This document shows, in pieces, positions 41,248 to 51,525 of a stretch of DNA of 64,000 nucleotides. The position numbers were made by a program, and so were the translations under genes. The notes under the pieces were generated by a model that had not been told where the DNA came from, made no database searches, and was given only the letters and a program-made list of their open reading frames with translations. Position 1 is the first letter of the stretch. Each line of letters starts with the position of its first letter. Source of the stretch: Lysinibacillus fusiformis (GTDB lineage Bacteria; Bacillota; Bacilli; Bacillales_A; Planococcaceae); the NCBI RefSeq assembly GCF_003049525.1, contig NZ_PYWL01000002.1:682001-746000 (forward strand), read 5' to 3'.

Positions 41248-42096
41248 ATGAGAATCTTAATTACAGGTGCATCAGGTGTCATTGGGAGAATCCTTATTCC
41301 AGTGCTAGTTGCTAAAGGATATGAGGTTGGAGGTATGACGAAAAGTCAGGAAAAAGCTAGTCTATTACAACAACTGGGGGCAATCCCATTTGTGGCAAAT
41401 ATTTTTGAAAAAGAACAGGTTCAAAAAGTGTTTCAACAATTTCAGCCGGATGCAATCATTCATCAAGTAACGGCACTTAGTAATTTAAGTGTAGAAGAAA
41501 ATGCAATGGCACGAACGATTGGAACACGTCATGTGGCAGAGGCAGCAAAAGAAGTAAATGTGAGAAGGTTCATTGCTCAAAGCATTGCATGGGCTTATGA
41601 ACCAGGTACAACAATCGCAACGGAAAAGGATTCTCTAGATGTCCAAGCAATAGGGAAGAGGAAAATGACCATTGATGGAATTGTTGCTCTAGAGAATGCG
41701 GTTCAAGAAATGTCTAATGCCATTATATTAAGATATGGTGTCTTATATGGGCCAGGTACTTGGTATGCACCAGATGGAATGATGGCACAGCAATTTATTA
41801 GTGGGAAAGCCATTGTAAATGACGGGGTGACCTCTTTTATTCATATTGAAGATGCTGTTCATGCAACCGTCCAAGCATTGGATTGGAAAGAGGGTATTTA
41901 CAATATTGTCGATGATACTCCAGCAACAGGTAGAGATTGGGGAACGAAATACGCTCATCACTTACAAGCGCCAATACCAATCTATCAAAGTGGAAAAGCA
42001 GGATGGGAAAGGGGGGCTTCAAATAGGAAGGCAAAGCTAGAAGGAGGGTGGACTTTAGTCTATCCATCTTGGCAAGAAGGATTTCTATCTGAATGA
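41248..42096 (+). CDS. NAD(P)-dependent epimerase/dehydratase (extended SDR)
   Basis: 282 residues from ATG 41248 (AAAGGAG at proper spacing; the frame is open to 41191). The Rossmann motif is GASGVIG near the N-terminus. The usual YxxxK is not seen: the region after RFIAQSIAWAYEPG has no clear Tyr-xxx-Lys, so catalysis may differ. C-terminal part with IHIEDAVHATVQAL and YNIVDD as in extended SDRs acting on nucleotide sugars or similar. It overlaps the MFS gene (ATGA) and is divergent from the MocR regulator. Confidence 0.82.
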   Translation: MRILITGASGVIGRILIPVLVAKGYEVGGMTKSQEKASLLQQLGAIPFVANIFEKEQVQKVFQQFQPDAIIHQVTALSNLSVEENAMARTIGTRHVAEAAKEVNVRRFIAQSIAWAYEPGTTIATEKDSLDVQAIGKRKMTIDGIVALENAVQEMSNAIILRYGVLYGPGTWYAPDGMMAQQFISGKAIVNDGVTSFIHIEDAVHATVQALDWKEGIYNIVDDTPATGRDWGTKYAHHLQAPIPIYQSGKAGWERGASNRKAKLEGGWTLVYPSWQEGFLSE

Positions 42097-43283
42097 TAAG
42101 AGCATTTATACGAGAAAGAGAAAATCCAAAGGAGCTAAATAAAGGGCGACTTTCTATTTTGCTTTTATTATTTTCAGTCACAGGAATCATCATCATCTCG
42201 CAAAATTTTTTGCTCATTCCTTTATCAAGTCCGATCCAGCAAACGTTTCATATACAGAGTAGAATCTTGTTTTTAGGAAGTAGTATCTTTTCGTTATTTT
42301 ATGCACTAGGCTTTCTCATATGGGCAATGATGATTAAGAAATTCGGTAAACGGAAAATATTACTCATTGGCCTATCTTTAGCGTCTGTACTTACTTTAGG
42401 AATTGGATGGGTCGAAAGTTACTCTTGGTTTTGTCTTTTAAGAGGTTTACAAGGACTTGTCTGTGCAACCTTTACGCCCATTGCACTGAATTATAGTCTA
42501 AAGCTGTTTCGTGTAAAAAAGCTCACTTTTTTGAGTGCGATCTTTACATCAAGTGCGATTCTTGGGCAACTAATAGCTCACATAGCGATTCAATATGTTA
42601 CACTCTCTCAATTATTCATCGTTTTTGGTGTAGTGATGGGAGGTTTAGTCGTATGTTTTATGGGTATGCTGCCTTCTGATGAGGGGGAAAATGTTCATGT
42701 GAAAGTGACCTTTGAGGCTAAGTTTCTATTGAATATTTTGTTAAAAACCGATAACCGAATGTTATTTGGCATAACCTTTCTGCCTTTTTTCTACTTTGTG
42801 GTGGGTACGCATGTAACGAATGAGTTGTTGATGGAAAGGGAACTGCAAGTTTCACGTTTAAGCCTTCAAGTTATTAGCTTAGTGGGAATGTTACTACCAT
42901 TTGTATGGTCATCTCTTTGCCCGAAGGTATTTAAAAATAAAATCTATTTCGTTACAGCTTTAATTCAATTTGGATTTTTACTTATCTTGTTTTCTAGCTC
43001 TACAGCATTATATATATCGATTTTTTTAATCTCTTTTGCTATTTCATATCTTTTACCGTTTCTCATTCAAGAAATTGGTTATCGAAATCAAGAAAATCAA
43101 GCATACGCTATGGCGGGATATACCTTTTGTTTGTTTCTGGGATCAAGTATAGGAGGGGGAGTTTCAGCTATTAACTGTACTTCTGTCATTCTAGCAATCG
43201 CAGAAGGAACGATAGTCATTACTTACTATAATGCAAGGGCAAGGAAAAAGCTACGCAAAACAAGGGATGTGCTTACTGGTTGA
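42093..43283 (+). CDS. MFS transporter
   Basis: 396 residues with about 12 membrane helices. The loop after helix 2 reads MIKKFGKRKILLIG, the MFS motif A (G-x-x-x-D/K-R-x-G-R/K-R) in variant form. Helix 4/5 has LLRGLQGLVCATFTPIALNY. ATG 42093 overlaps the epimerase stop, so it is in the same operon, probably an exporter for a compound handled by the epimerase. Substrate unknown. Confidence 0.88.
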   Translation: MIRAFIRERENPKELNKGRLSILLLLFSVTGIIIISQNFLLIPLSSPIQQTFHIQSRILFLGSSIFSLFYALGFLIWAMMIKKFGKRKILLIGLSLASVLTLGIGWVESYSWFCLLRGLQGLVCATFTPIALNYSLKLFRVKKLTFLSAIFTSSAILGQLIAHIAIQYVTLSQLFIVFGVVMGGLVVCFMGMLPSDEGENVHVKVTFEAKFLLNILLKTDNRMLFGITFLPFFYFVVGTHVTNELLMERELQVSRLSLQVISLVGMLLPFVWSSLCPKVFKNKIYFVTALIQFGFLLILFSSSTALYISIFLISFAISYLLPFLIQEIGYRNQENQAYAMAGYTFCLFLGSSIGGGVSAINCTSVILAIAEGTIVITYYNARARKKLRKTRDVLTG

Positions 43284-43532
43284 GTTCGGGCTGCTTCTGG
43301 ATCCGGTTTGTCAGGTTTAATAATGTAAATTAATTCGGAAACTAACCAATCTTTATTTTTGTTCAAACGTAGTAGTTTAGCGCCGATTTGAGTTTTTGCT
43401 ACATGAAATTGACCATACATTAATGCGATATCTTATCGAGTAGAAGTCCCTCTTGCTTGACTACATGCAACTAATCCAGTAACTAGGTTGGCGGTTAAGC
43501 GCAGCGCTGATTTTTGGATCCTTAAACGTTGC
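43284..43532 (-). other. coding-like minus-strand relic and IS110 left flank
   Basis: Minus-strand translation of about 43300-43420 reads YGQFHVAKTQIGAKLLRLNK, then KDWLVSELIYIIKPDKPDPE, coding-like but without context. Near 43490 the sequence becomes the left non-coding end of the IS110 relic. Not recognised. Confidence 0.3.
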
Positions 43533-44624
43533 TCATGGAGGGATATCTGGTACAGGTCTTTCAAGTGAAGCAAGAGGTAAACCAATACCATTAGTTTTTA
43601 GTATTTTTTCTAATTGTTTTACTACATCGCTACAAAGGTTGATCATAGTTTCTTGGAATGGTGTTTTCGTTTTTAAAATCGCATAAATCCAGTGTAAAAG
43701 CTTATTAGCACAAGCAATAATGGCTACTTTATACGGCTTTCCTTCCTCACGTTTTAAATCGTAGAAAGCTCGTAATCGTTTATTTCGGGCAATAGTTTCA
43801 TCTGTTGTTTTCTTTTTACGGCTATCTCGAATGGAACAGCGAACGGCTGTATAAAGCATATGGAGAAGCCTAGCTGAACCGCGTTTGGTAATGTGATTTT
43901 TCGTTCCTTTGAAGCGACCTGATTCAAACACACTGGGCTCTAGACCCGCAAAGGCTACTAACTTTGTGGGATAATTAAACCGCTCAATTTCTCCAATTTC
44001 TGAAAGTATCGTGGCCGCGATTTTTTCACCTACACCGGGAAGTGATTGGATTAATTCATATTCTTCTTCGAGTAGTGCTGCCAATTGATCAATCTCACGC
44101 TCCAACGTAGAAAGTTGTTGGTGGTACACTTGAAGTAAATCATTATACATATTCAAACTGACTAAAAGACTTTGATAAAGAGTTGATTGAAATGGATTGA
44201 GTTCTGCAGCTCCGATTAATTTTTCCAATCTTTCGAGCGCCCAATTAAACGAACGTGCTTTGCAATGTGTATCAATGAATTGTGCGATTTCTTCAAAACC
44301 TGCCTCTAGTACTGATTCAGATGTAGGGAAGGACTGTAAAGTCCTTAATGAAATCTCAGCGTACAAATCACCAAAAACTCCTCTATACTCAGGGAAAACT
44401 TGATCTAATACAGCTTGAAACTGTAGCTTTGTTTGAACCATAATTCCTGTCATATTTTCATGTTGTCTTGTGAGATGTCGAAGATTTAACAGCTGAATAC
44501 CGCGCTTTTTCTGAGGTTCTAAATCCTCATTATAATATAGTTCACCTAAATGATAAGCATCTATGGCATCTGTTTTGGTTTTTCGTAAACTAGAGCTTTT
44601 GGCTCGGTATGAAACAAGGGGATT
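43533..44624 (-). pseudogene. IS110-family transposase, N-terminally truncated
   Basis: From ATG 44453 the frame gives 306 residues, but it is open and homologous further upstream to about 44624 (NPLVSYRAKSSSLRKTKTDAIDAYHLGELYYNEDLEPQ...), within the DEDD RuvC-like domain. The first about 80-100 residues, with two catalytic acidic residues, are missing. The C-terminal Tnp20 domain is intact, including LPGVGEKIAATILSEIGEIERF, GLEPSVFESGRFKGT and KRGSARL with the catalytic Ser. The copy is inactive. Confidence 0.82.
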
Positions 44625-44639
44625 TACGACGCTTTACTG

Positions 44640-44935
44640 ACCGAGGCTAACTCATAGAGTGTATTTTCACTTGCAGACAATCCCTTTTCACGGTCTGCAT
44701 ACCCTGAATAAAAGTAGAACACTAACAGATGCGTTAGTTAAATAAGAAGTAAACAACTTTATTATTCATTTTTTAGTATTACATAAACAGATGGATGTAA
44801 TTTGAAACAACTATAAAGAGCCTTGCTGCGTAGGGGATGTAGTAATCTCTTAGCTTTTATTAATCAAAATTCAATAACTTTATTATCATTAATTATACAA
44901 TTTACGGGTGAAAATATAGTATGTTACTAAATTTT
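44640..44935. other. gap upstream of the LacI fragment
   Basis: About 300 bases without a supported gene; AT-rich in its second half. It may contain the original flank of the IS110 element. Confidence 0.4.
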
Positions 44936-45140
44936 ATTCATGATAGTTTGCGTCGGTTAGGTTTTTCCATTCCGGGAGATTTGGGGATTATTGGTTTTGA
45001 TAATACGGAAGTCGCTCACTTGCTTGATTTGACAACGATTGACTATCCTGTTGTTCAGCAAGCTGAGAATGCATTTTCCATTTTGCAAAATAGGAGGAAT
45101 AACACGAACAATGAACTAAATACTTTATTATACAAGTTAG
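44921..45140 (+). pseudogene. LacI-family regulator, C-terminal fragment
   Basis: The frame contains LRRLGFSIPGDLGIIGFDNT, then EVAHLLDLTTIDYPVVQQAE and LYKLVERKST, the unmistakable C-terminal effector-domain end of LacI/PurR regulators. The HTH and most of the binding domain are missing, and residues after KST run into unrelated sequence. ATG 44921 has no ribosome site. Confidence 0.75.
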
Positions 45141-45214
45141 TTGAGCGAAAATCGACTTTAACGCAATATCTTTACTGGCTGCTTTGTTACTGGTGCTGTC
45201 TTACCTAGTGTCCT

Positions 45215-45270
45215 GTAATCTAAATAAAAAAAGAACACCTCATCCAAATCTATGGACGACGTGTCTCTTT
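45215..45270 (-). terminator. possible terminator after the alpha/beta hydrolase gene
   Basis: On the minus strand GACACGTCGTCC and GGATGAGGTGTTC form an imperfect stem followed by TTTTTTT. Confidence 0.5.
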
Positions 45271-45289
45271 TGATAGTGATTGATAACTT

Positions 45290-46231
45290 TTATTTTACTT
45301 CTTTCATAAATCTCCTGAAATTTTCAGCGATTTCTTTGGATCGGGTATGGTGCAAATAATGTTCTCCCTCTAAAGTCATCACTTTTCCATGCACTGAATC
45401 TTTAACTTGCTCTTCATGCAAGGGTATCCAGTCTTTCGTTTCGGTATCATTCGCTTGTAAGAAGAAAATCACAGGAAGATCTTTGGGGAAGGACAAGTTT
45501 TCAGCTGCTTTGAAATTAGGACCGAAGTTTTCGCCTTCATTCAGGTTGTTCGGATTAAACGTATTTTTGAGTGAAAGTATTCTAATTTGTTCTCTGGTTT
45601 CATCATCAACGTCGGGTGCAATCAGTTGATCAGGGGCCAGTTTCATTAACAATCGGTAGAATCCTGATTTATTAAGCAATTTGTACGTTTCAGTTGGAAA
45701 TGGATCATCATTACCTCCCTGCGTTGGAACGCTGCTATCAATCCCGACAAAGGCACTTACTTCGTTTGGATATTTGTTCACATAGTCCAGTCCGTAAATT
45801 CCTGAAATGGAGTGACCCATGAGCGTGTAACGATGAATATTAAGCTGCTGTAACGCTTCATGAACTTCACTAACCATATTTTCAGTGGTACGCTCTTTTT
45901 CAGTTACGTCACTTAGTCCATAACCGAAAGGCTCAATGACGACGACTTTGTAAAATGGTGATAGCTCATCGATTAGCGGTTTAAAATCAAGGGCTGGAGC
46001 TGGTGTTCCATATCCGGGAAGTAATACGACCGTTTCTTCGCCTTTTCCTTGAATTAACACATTCATGTTTTTCCCGTCAACCGCTACAAACTGACCATAA
46101 GGTTTTATTTTCCCTTCCTCCGATTTGCTGCTAAATACATTTACAATAAAGACAGTAGCAATAAATAATGCAAAAGCGACAACTATGGCTCCGAATATTT
46201 TGAGCAAAATGATTAATATTTTTTTCATCAT
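45290..46231 (-). CDS. membrane-anchored alpha/beta hydrolase
   Basis: 313 residues. An N-terminal membrane helix (about 8-32) places the hydrolase domain outside. The nucleophile elbow is GHSISG with Ser141. The oxyanion region is LLPGYG, and the catalytic His is in EGEHYLHHTRS near the end. AGGAGAG precedes the start. It lies just after the large serine hydrolase gene in the same direction and shares its higher G+C, suggesting one acquired operon. Substrate unknown. Confidence 0.88.
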   Translation of the reverse strand: MMKKILIILLKIFGAIVVAFALFIATVFIVNVFSSKSEEGKIKPYGQFVAVDGKNMNVLIQGKGEETVVLLPGYGTPAPALDFKPLIDELSPFYKVVVIEPFGYGLSDVTEKERTTENMVSEVHEALQQLNIHRYTLMGHSISGIYGLDYVNKYPNEVSAFVGIDSSVPTQGGNDDPFPTETYKLLNKSGFYRLLMKLAPDQLIAPDVDDETREQIRILSLKNTFNPNNLNEGENFGPNFKAAENLSFPKDLPVIFFLQANDTETKDWIPLHEEQVKDSVHGKVMTLEGEHYLHHTRSKEIAENFRRFMKEVK

Positions 46232-46288
46232 GATGGTTCTCTCCTGTTGAGTTCGTTTGTTGTACAGCCGTTTGAAACTCTATTCATT

Positions 46289-48394
46289 TTACTTTTTTAA
46301 TGAAATTTCAAATGAGGAACCAGCCTCACCTGCAAATACAATACGGCCGTTTTCTGGTAAAACAACATCATTCTTACCGCTGACCACGCTGTGATTAATA
46401 CAAATTCCGGTCTGGTCATAGACAGCAAAGGCTCCATTTGCAGGTAACTTCACTGTCATGACTTTTCCTTTCGCAGTAGCGGGTACCGAAAACCATTTGG
46501 CATGTCCATCTGCTTGAATGGTTGTTGCGGATTGTTTACCGGAATAGATTGGTTTTACCAATTCCTCACTGGCGAATACATAACCTGAAAATGTAAGATA
46601 CTCTCCTCCGTTCTTTTTGGAGAAATGAATGTCCATCGGTTCTCGTCCGGCAGTGCCCGGAATCTGCAATTGATTGGCTGCTTCGCCTGCTCCAATAATT
46701 TTATTATTGAACATATACCCTGGATTCTCTTTATTCAACTGAATAGGTAGGATCGATGTAGCATTAAGATAAAACATTGATGTGTATTTCACATTCACCA
46801 GATAATATTTTTCACCATCACGCTTTGCCCATGCAGCGTTAATCTCCTTGGGTAATGTATTGGCTTTGAGCTTCTCCGCATTATATTCTGAGAGAGCCAC
46901 CTGTCCGAGTCCTGGAACGGAGATATAAGATCGAGACCACAGGTAGGTATTCCCATTTTTCTCCACAACGAATTTCAACTTTTCTGTACCATCATCACTC
47001 ACAAAAGTACCATCTGATGTATAGGTGAATTCTTGAACCGGATTACTTGGAGCCGTGAGAGAGGAGAGCGTCATTTGTCCTGTTTTATTTATTTTGATCT
47101 TCGTAACTGAATTATTGCCACCATAATTCCCTGCAAACTTGGAGATTTCTTTAGGCATATCAGCCTTCATAGGAACACCAAATGATTTTTCCGGTTTCCG
47201 TTCTTTAATCATGCCCTTTTCTTCAAGTGCACTAAGTAATAACTCACACGCAATGAATTGATTGGTTATGCTTGCTCCGCCTGAAGAGATCACAGCTGCA
47301 GCCATGTTGTATTCCGGAAGTACGACGAGTGAAGAATGATAAGATAACGTATCTCCACCTTTCGTAACAGCCTTGATGCCGTAGTCACTGAATGGGAACA
47401 AGTCCACACTATCCCACCCTAATCCGTAAGACATAGAAGAATCACTATCCTCTGGCCACATGCCTCTTCGGTATTCTTTTTGCTCCATGGCTTCTACCGA
47501 CTTGTTGGAAAGAATCCCTTTGACCTCTCCTGTGAAAATTTGCGAAAATTTCACCAGATCTTGAGCCGTGGAATAGATGCCTCCTGATGCAATGATATTA
47601 TAATTCTCTTTTGGAAGTTGTCCCTCATAAAAAGGGGAATAGATTCCCGCCATTTCTGCCGGATTAACAAGATCCTGTGGTGTTTTGGTATGGTTCATAT
47701 CCAAAGGCTCTGTAAAATATTTGTGTATAAATGCTGTAAAGCTCATATCAGTGACTCTCTCAACCAGAATTTCAGCTAATGTAAATCCATCATTAGAGTA
47801 CACCGAATACGCACCTGGCTCTGCCATCAGATTCTGGGTCGCCAATTGATCCAAAAAGGTATCATGTGCATAGGTATCATTATCCCTATACAGGATAGCA
47901 CTACCAACAGAGGTTCCGAGAAGCCCGGCCGAATGATTCAGCAACATACGGGGTGTAATCTGTTTGTATCGGTTATCTTTCATTGTAAAATCTGGCATAT
48001 AGTTCACTATAGGCACATCCAAATCGATCTTACCTTCGTCAACCAGCTTCATTACAGAGGCTGTAAGCATCATTTTACTGGTTGAACCAATGCCATAGAT
48101 CGTGTTCGTAGTAAGAGGTACCTTGTCGTTTAGATCGTTCTTCCCCGTTTGACCGGACACCACAATCTCGCCACCATCAATGAGCGCATATTGCAGACTC
48201 GTCGTATCATACGTCTCGGTCAGTAATTTGGCTTTTTCGATTACGGTTTTCTTTGTTGTCTCATACGTAAGGCTACTGTTGTTATCTATGGCAGCCGGTG
48301 CAGCCATTGCAGACATTGGAGCAAGTATCGTCAGCATGACAGTCACAGCAGCTATAGTATTTTTTTTTATTGCTGTCCTCACACTCATCTTCAT
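46289..48394 (-). CDS. secreted serine hydrolase, class C beta-lactamase/PBP-like
   Basis: 701 residues from ATG 48394 (AGAGAGGTAAC upstream; the frame is open to 48541). Signal peptide (cleavage after AMA, about residue 31). The catalytic fold (about 45-400) has SxxK at Ser104-Lys107 (GSTSK) and YSN at 199-201 (Tyr-x-Asn); a KGG-like triad ([13 protein letters not shown]) supplies the third motif. A long beta-rich C-terminal part (about 410-701) is unusual for simple beta-lactamases and resembles Paenibacillus-type serine hydrolases. Likely a D-amino-acid peptidase or esterase at the wall. Next to a two-component system of similar composition that may control it. Confidence 0.85.
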   Translation of the reverse strand: MKMSVRTAIKKNTIAAVTVMLTILAPMSAMAAPAAIDNNSSLTYETTKKTVIEKAKLLTETYDTTSLQYALIDGGEIVVSGQTGKNDLNDKVPLTTNTIYGIGSTSKMMLTASVMKLVDEGKIDLDVPIVNYMPDFTMKDNRYKQITPRMLLNHSAGLLGTSVGSAILYRDNDTYAHDTFLDQLATQNLMAEPGAYSVYSNDGFTLAEILVERVTDMSFTAFIHKYFTEPLDMNHTKTPQDLVNPAEMAGIYSPFYEGQLPKENYNIIASGGIYSTAQDLVKFSQIFTGEVKGILSNKSVEAMEQKEYRRGMWPEDSDSSMSYGLGWDSVDLFPFSDYGIKAVTKGGDTLSYHSSLVVLPEYNMAAAVISSGGASITNQFIACELLLSALEEKGMIKERKPEKSFGVPMKADMPKEISKFAGNYGGNNSVTKIKINKTGQMTLSSLTAPSNPVQEFTYTSDGTFVSDDGTEKLKFVVEKNGNTYLWSRSYISVPGLGQVALSEYNAEKLKANTLPKEINAAWAKRDGEKYYLVNVKYTSMFYLNATSILPIQLNKENPGYMFNNKIIGAGEAANQLQIPGTAGREPMDIHFSKKNGGEYLTFSGYVFASEELVKPIYSGKQSATTIQADGHAKWFSVPATAKGKVMTVKLPANGAFAVYDQTGICINHSVVSGKNDVVLPENGRIVFAGEAGSSFEISLKK

Positions 48395-48612
48395 TTTTGT
48401 TACCTCTCTTGGTTTCACTGTTGCATCTACTCCTGTCTTCATTATTGTGCTTGGCCACCTTAACAGGGGCACTAAAGACAGTATAAACAACCAAGATGTC
48501 CCCCTAATTACTAGAGTATGAACGGAGGATGAACAGGCCAAAAAAGTTTACATTATCACGCTCAAGAAGGTTTATACATGGTTGCATAGCCTAGAGAAGG
48601 CATGGACTCCAA

Positions 48613-49974
48613 TCACCCTGTTCGTGTTGTGATTGGCAAGATGACGATGAAGGTCGTTCCTCGCCCGTATTCGCTCTCAACCAAGATGTCCCCTTGATGA
48701 AGTGAGACAATCTGCTTTACAATAGCCAGTCCCATACCGCTGCCTTCATATATCTGGCTGTGGGAACGATCAGCTTTAAAGAATCGGTCAAATATACGCT
48801 TTTGGTCTTCCGGCAGGATACCGATACCCGAATCCGATATACGGATCGTCACGTTCTTTATATTCTGTTTAATCTTGACGTTAATTCGGGCACCATCTTT
48901 GGAAAATTTGATGGCATTGCCGAGGATATTGATCCACACCTGATTTAACTGGTCATGATCGGCCATTATTTTGGTGGGTTGCAAATCTAGATGGAACTGA
49001 ATGTTGCGGGCTGACCATTGGGGTTGAATAGCGACGATTACTCGTCTAATCTGTTCATCCAGACTTAGCGTGGCAAGTCGCATTTGCAATGACTGAGATT
49101 CAAGCAAACTCAGCTTTAGCAGACTATCACTTATTTTGGACATTCGTGCAGTTTCAGTGATGATAATGTCGAGATATGAGCTTCGTTCGTCATCCGATAT
49201 GTCTACCTGCTTGAGCGCTATAGCAAAACCTGAAATGGAAGTAAGTGGAGACTGAACTTCATGGGACACGTTTGCTACGAATTCCCTGCGCATCTGCTCA
49301 AGCTGCTGTAGATCGTGCATCATTTCTTCGAAGCTGCGAGCCAAAGTACCTATCTCACCCTTTTGTTTAATATTAAGCTTTACGTTGAAATCTCCAGCAG
49401 CTATAAGGCGGGTCGCTTCTGTCAACTTTTTGATCGGTCTCACCAGAAAAATAGCCGCAATTAGTATCAATAGGCTTCCTGCTAACAACGAACAAATCAA
49501 AAAGGTTACAACAAACTTGATGAGAAATGAGGTGGAAGAGGAAGTGAGGGGCTCTACAAACATTGCCTTGCTCCCCATTTCAGTTTTTATTGGCAATCCC
49601 AAGAAGATCGTATCGATTCCATTAACTTGGACCCTTCCTCCATCCAGCACTTTCTTCACTTGTTCTGTAGTCACTAGGAAAGGATGTTGTCCTTTAAGTT
49701 CTCCATAGGATTGAAACTGATCCGTTGCTTCATAGATTCGAATGTAGTAGGAGTTGAGTTGTTCCATTTCACTTATAAATATTTCTGCTTCGCGTAACGG
49801 CAAGGTCTCGTAGATACGGACGATATCTTGGCCAAAGTCAAGCAAGTTGCTTTGCAAGTTTTCGTTTAATTTATCTTGAAATATCCAGGTTGTAGCAAGA
49901 AAAGAAAGGATTGTGCCCCCGATCACGGAGAGCAGAAAGGTCAGGACTACACGTGCATATAGGGAGCCGGTCAC
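48613..49974 (-). CDS. HAMP-domain sensor histidine kinase
   Basis: 453 residues: membrane helix (about 8-30), extracellular domain (about 35-150), second helix (about 152-178), HAMP (about 178-230), HisKA with His238 in EFVANVSHEVQSPLTS, and HATPase with DSGIGI and GSGMGLAIVK. GTG 49974 overlaps the stop of the response regulator, so the pair is co-translated. G+C is clearly above that of the flanks. The signal is unknown; the serine hydrolase and alpha/beta hydrolase genes downstream are plausible targets. Confidence 0.92.
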   Translation of the reverse strand: MTGSLYARVVLTFLLSVIGGTILSFLATTWIFQDKLNENLQSNLLDFGQDIVRIYETLPLREAEIFISEMEQLNSYYIRIYEATDQFQSYGELKGQHPFLVTTEQVKKVLDGGRVQVNGIDTIFLGLPIKTEMGSKAMFVEPLTSSSTSFLIKFVVTFLICSLLAGSLLILIAAIFLVRPIKKLTEATRLIAAGDFNVKLNIKQKGEIGTLARSFEEMMHDLQQLEQMRREFVANVSHEVQSPLTSISGFAIALKQVDISDDERSSYLDIIITETARMSKISDSLLKLSLLESQSLQMRLATLSLDEQIRRVIVAIQPQWSARNIQFHLDLQPTKIMADHDQLNQVWINILGNAIKFSKDGARINVKIKQNIKNVTIRISDSGIGILPEDQKRIFDRFFKADRSHSQIYEGSGMGLAIVKQIVSLHQGDILVESEYGRGTTFIVILPITTRTG

Positions 49975-50645
49975 TCCTGCACCTCTAGCCGGTAGCCCAG
50001 TCCCCGCACCGTTTCGATTCGAAAATCGGAGAAGTCGGCGAAACGTTCGCGTAGACGTTTAATATGCACGTCTATCGTTCGATCATCGCCAGTATAATTA
50101 ATTCCCCAGACTTGATCGATTAATTGCTCCCGCGTATAGACTTGTCCCGGTAATCCAGCAAGTTTATACAATAATTCGAACTCCTTAAGCGGCAAGGTGA
50201 ACGACTCTTTACCCCACTGGACCTTATAAGTCTGCCGGTTCAGAATAACGTTTCCTAACTGGATGGTCTGCGTTAAACCTATACGGTATCGTTTCAACAG
50301 TGCCTTGACGCGAGCCATCAACTCAAGCGGATCGAATGGCTTCGTCATATAGTCATCTGTTCCGAGCTGAAAAGCTCGTACTTTCTCCCAGGTTTCGCTT
50401 CTTGCCGTCAGGATTAGTAACGGAAGATCCGGATTGGCTCTTCGAAGTTCCTCGCATAATGTCCAACCGTCCATGACTGGCATCATAATATCAAGAATGA
50501 CCAAATCGACTGACGTGGAGGTATAGATAGCCAGGGCTTCCTTTCCGTCTGCAGCGTTGATGGTAGTAAATCCGTTGTTACGCAAAAATAAACCAACGAG
50601 TTTGCGAATGTTCGCATCGTCGTCAGCAACCAATATCGTAGGCAT
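49971..50645 (-). CDS. OmpR-family response regulator
   Basis: 224 residues from ATG 50645, 10 bases after AGGAG (GTG 50654 is only 1 base away). The receiver domain has DD near the N-terminus (ILVADDDANIRKL), phosphoacceptor Asp in VILDIMMPVMDGW, and KPF with the conserved Lys. The OmpR winged helix (about 130-224) ends RGLGYRLEV. It partners the overlapping kinase gene. Confidence 0.93.
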   Translation of the reverse strand: MPTILVADDDANIRKLVGLFLRNNGFTTINAADGKEALAIYTSTSVDLVILDIMMPVMDGWTLCEELRRANPDLPLLILTARSETWEKVRAFQLGTDDYMTKPFDPLELMARVKALLKRYRIGLTQTIQLGNVILNRQTYKVQWGKESFTLPLKEFELLYKLAGLPGQVYTREQLIDQVWGINYTGDDRTIDVHIKRLRERFADFSDFRIETVRGLGYRLEVQE

Positions 50646-50771
50646 CGTTTCCACTCTCCTAAAAAAGAATAATTCTTCGGTTGTGCAAGAGCGAAGAATG
50701 TCTAAATTATGCTACCTCATTCGCTGAAATCATGCAACAGTGATATGAGAAATGATCCAAAGCGGGTGGGG

Positions 50772-51194
<423 letters not shown>

Positions 51195-51199
51195 TAAAT

Positions 51200-51255
51200 A
51201 AAGAACCAACTGTTTTGATTAAACTTTGTTTCAAAACAGTTGGATTCTTTCTGTA
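51200..51255. terminator. long hairpin terminator
   Basis: CCAACTGTTTT (51206-51216) and AAAACAGTTGG (51233-51243) form an 11-bp stem followed by ATTCTTTCTG. Confidence 0.65.
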
Positions 51256-51322
51256 TAAAATCAGCGTTTGCAACTTACTTTTAATCGAACTTTATTCAAA
51301 AGCTACAGATGCCTACAGCAAG

Positions 51323-51379
51323 CGATACTTTTTCGATACTTTTTTGAGACTTTTTCGATACTTTTTTGAGACTTTTTTT
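51323..51379. repeat. tandem 22-bp direct repeats ahead of the transfer cluster
   Basis: CGATACTTTTT (51323), then CGATACTTTTTTGAGACTTT at 51334 and again at 51356, each followed by more T. The T-rich tandem units lie about 150 bases before the first cluster gene and could be a binding-site array or part of an origin. Confidence 0.6.
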
Positions 51380-51450
51380 GTGAAAATCCGTGGTAAAGTA
51401 TTAGTATCAGAAGATTATGTCCAGGAGAAAAAAACTTTTCTCAGGATACA

Positions 51451-51492
51451 TAAGGGATCTTTCCTATTAAATAGGAAGGGTCCTTTTACTTT
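51451..51492 (+). terminator. hairpin just upstream of the first transfer-cluster gene
   Basis: AAGGGATCTTTCCTATT and AATAGGAAGGGTCCTTTT form a long stem with a bulge, then TACTTTTG. It could terminate upstream transcripts or attenuate the cluster. Confidence 0.6.
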
Positions 51493-51525
51493 TGAAATAT
51501 TTTAAGTAGATGGGAGGAAATGGGG

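Noticed and set aside
41837..42217. 126-codon minus-strand frame at the epimerase-MFS border
   Set aside because: Antisense across two genes that overlap by ATGA and have strong family motifs.
48180..48521. 113-codon plus-strand frame
   Set aside because: Antisense to the signal peptide and upstream part of the serine hydrolase gene; hydrophobic only because the sense signal peptide is Ala/Val-rich.
51215..51505. 96-codon plus-strand frame before the transfer cluster
   Set aside because: It spans a terminator hairpin and the T-rich tandem repeats, has no ribosome site, and its composition is low-complexity Phe/Leu.
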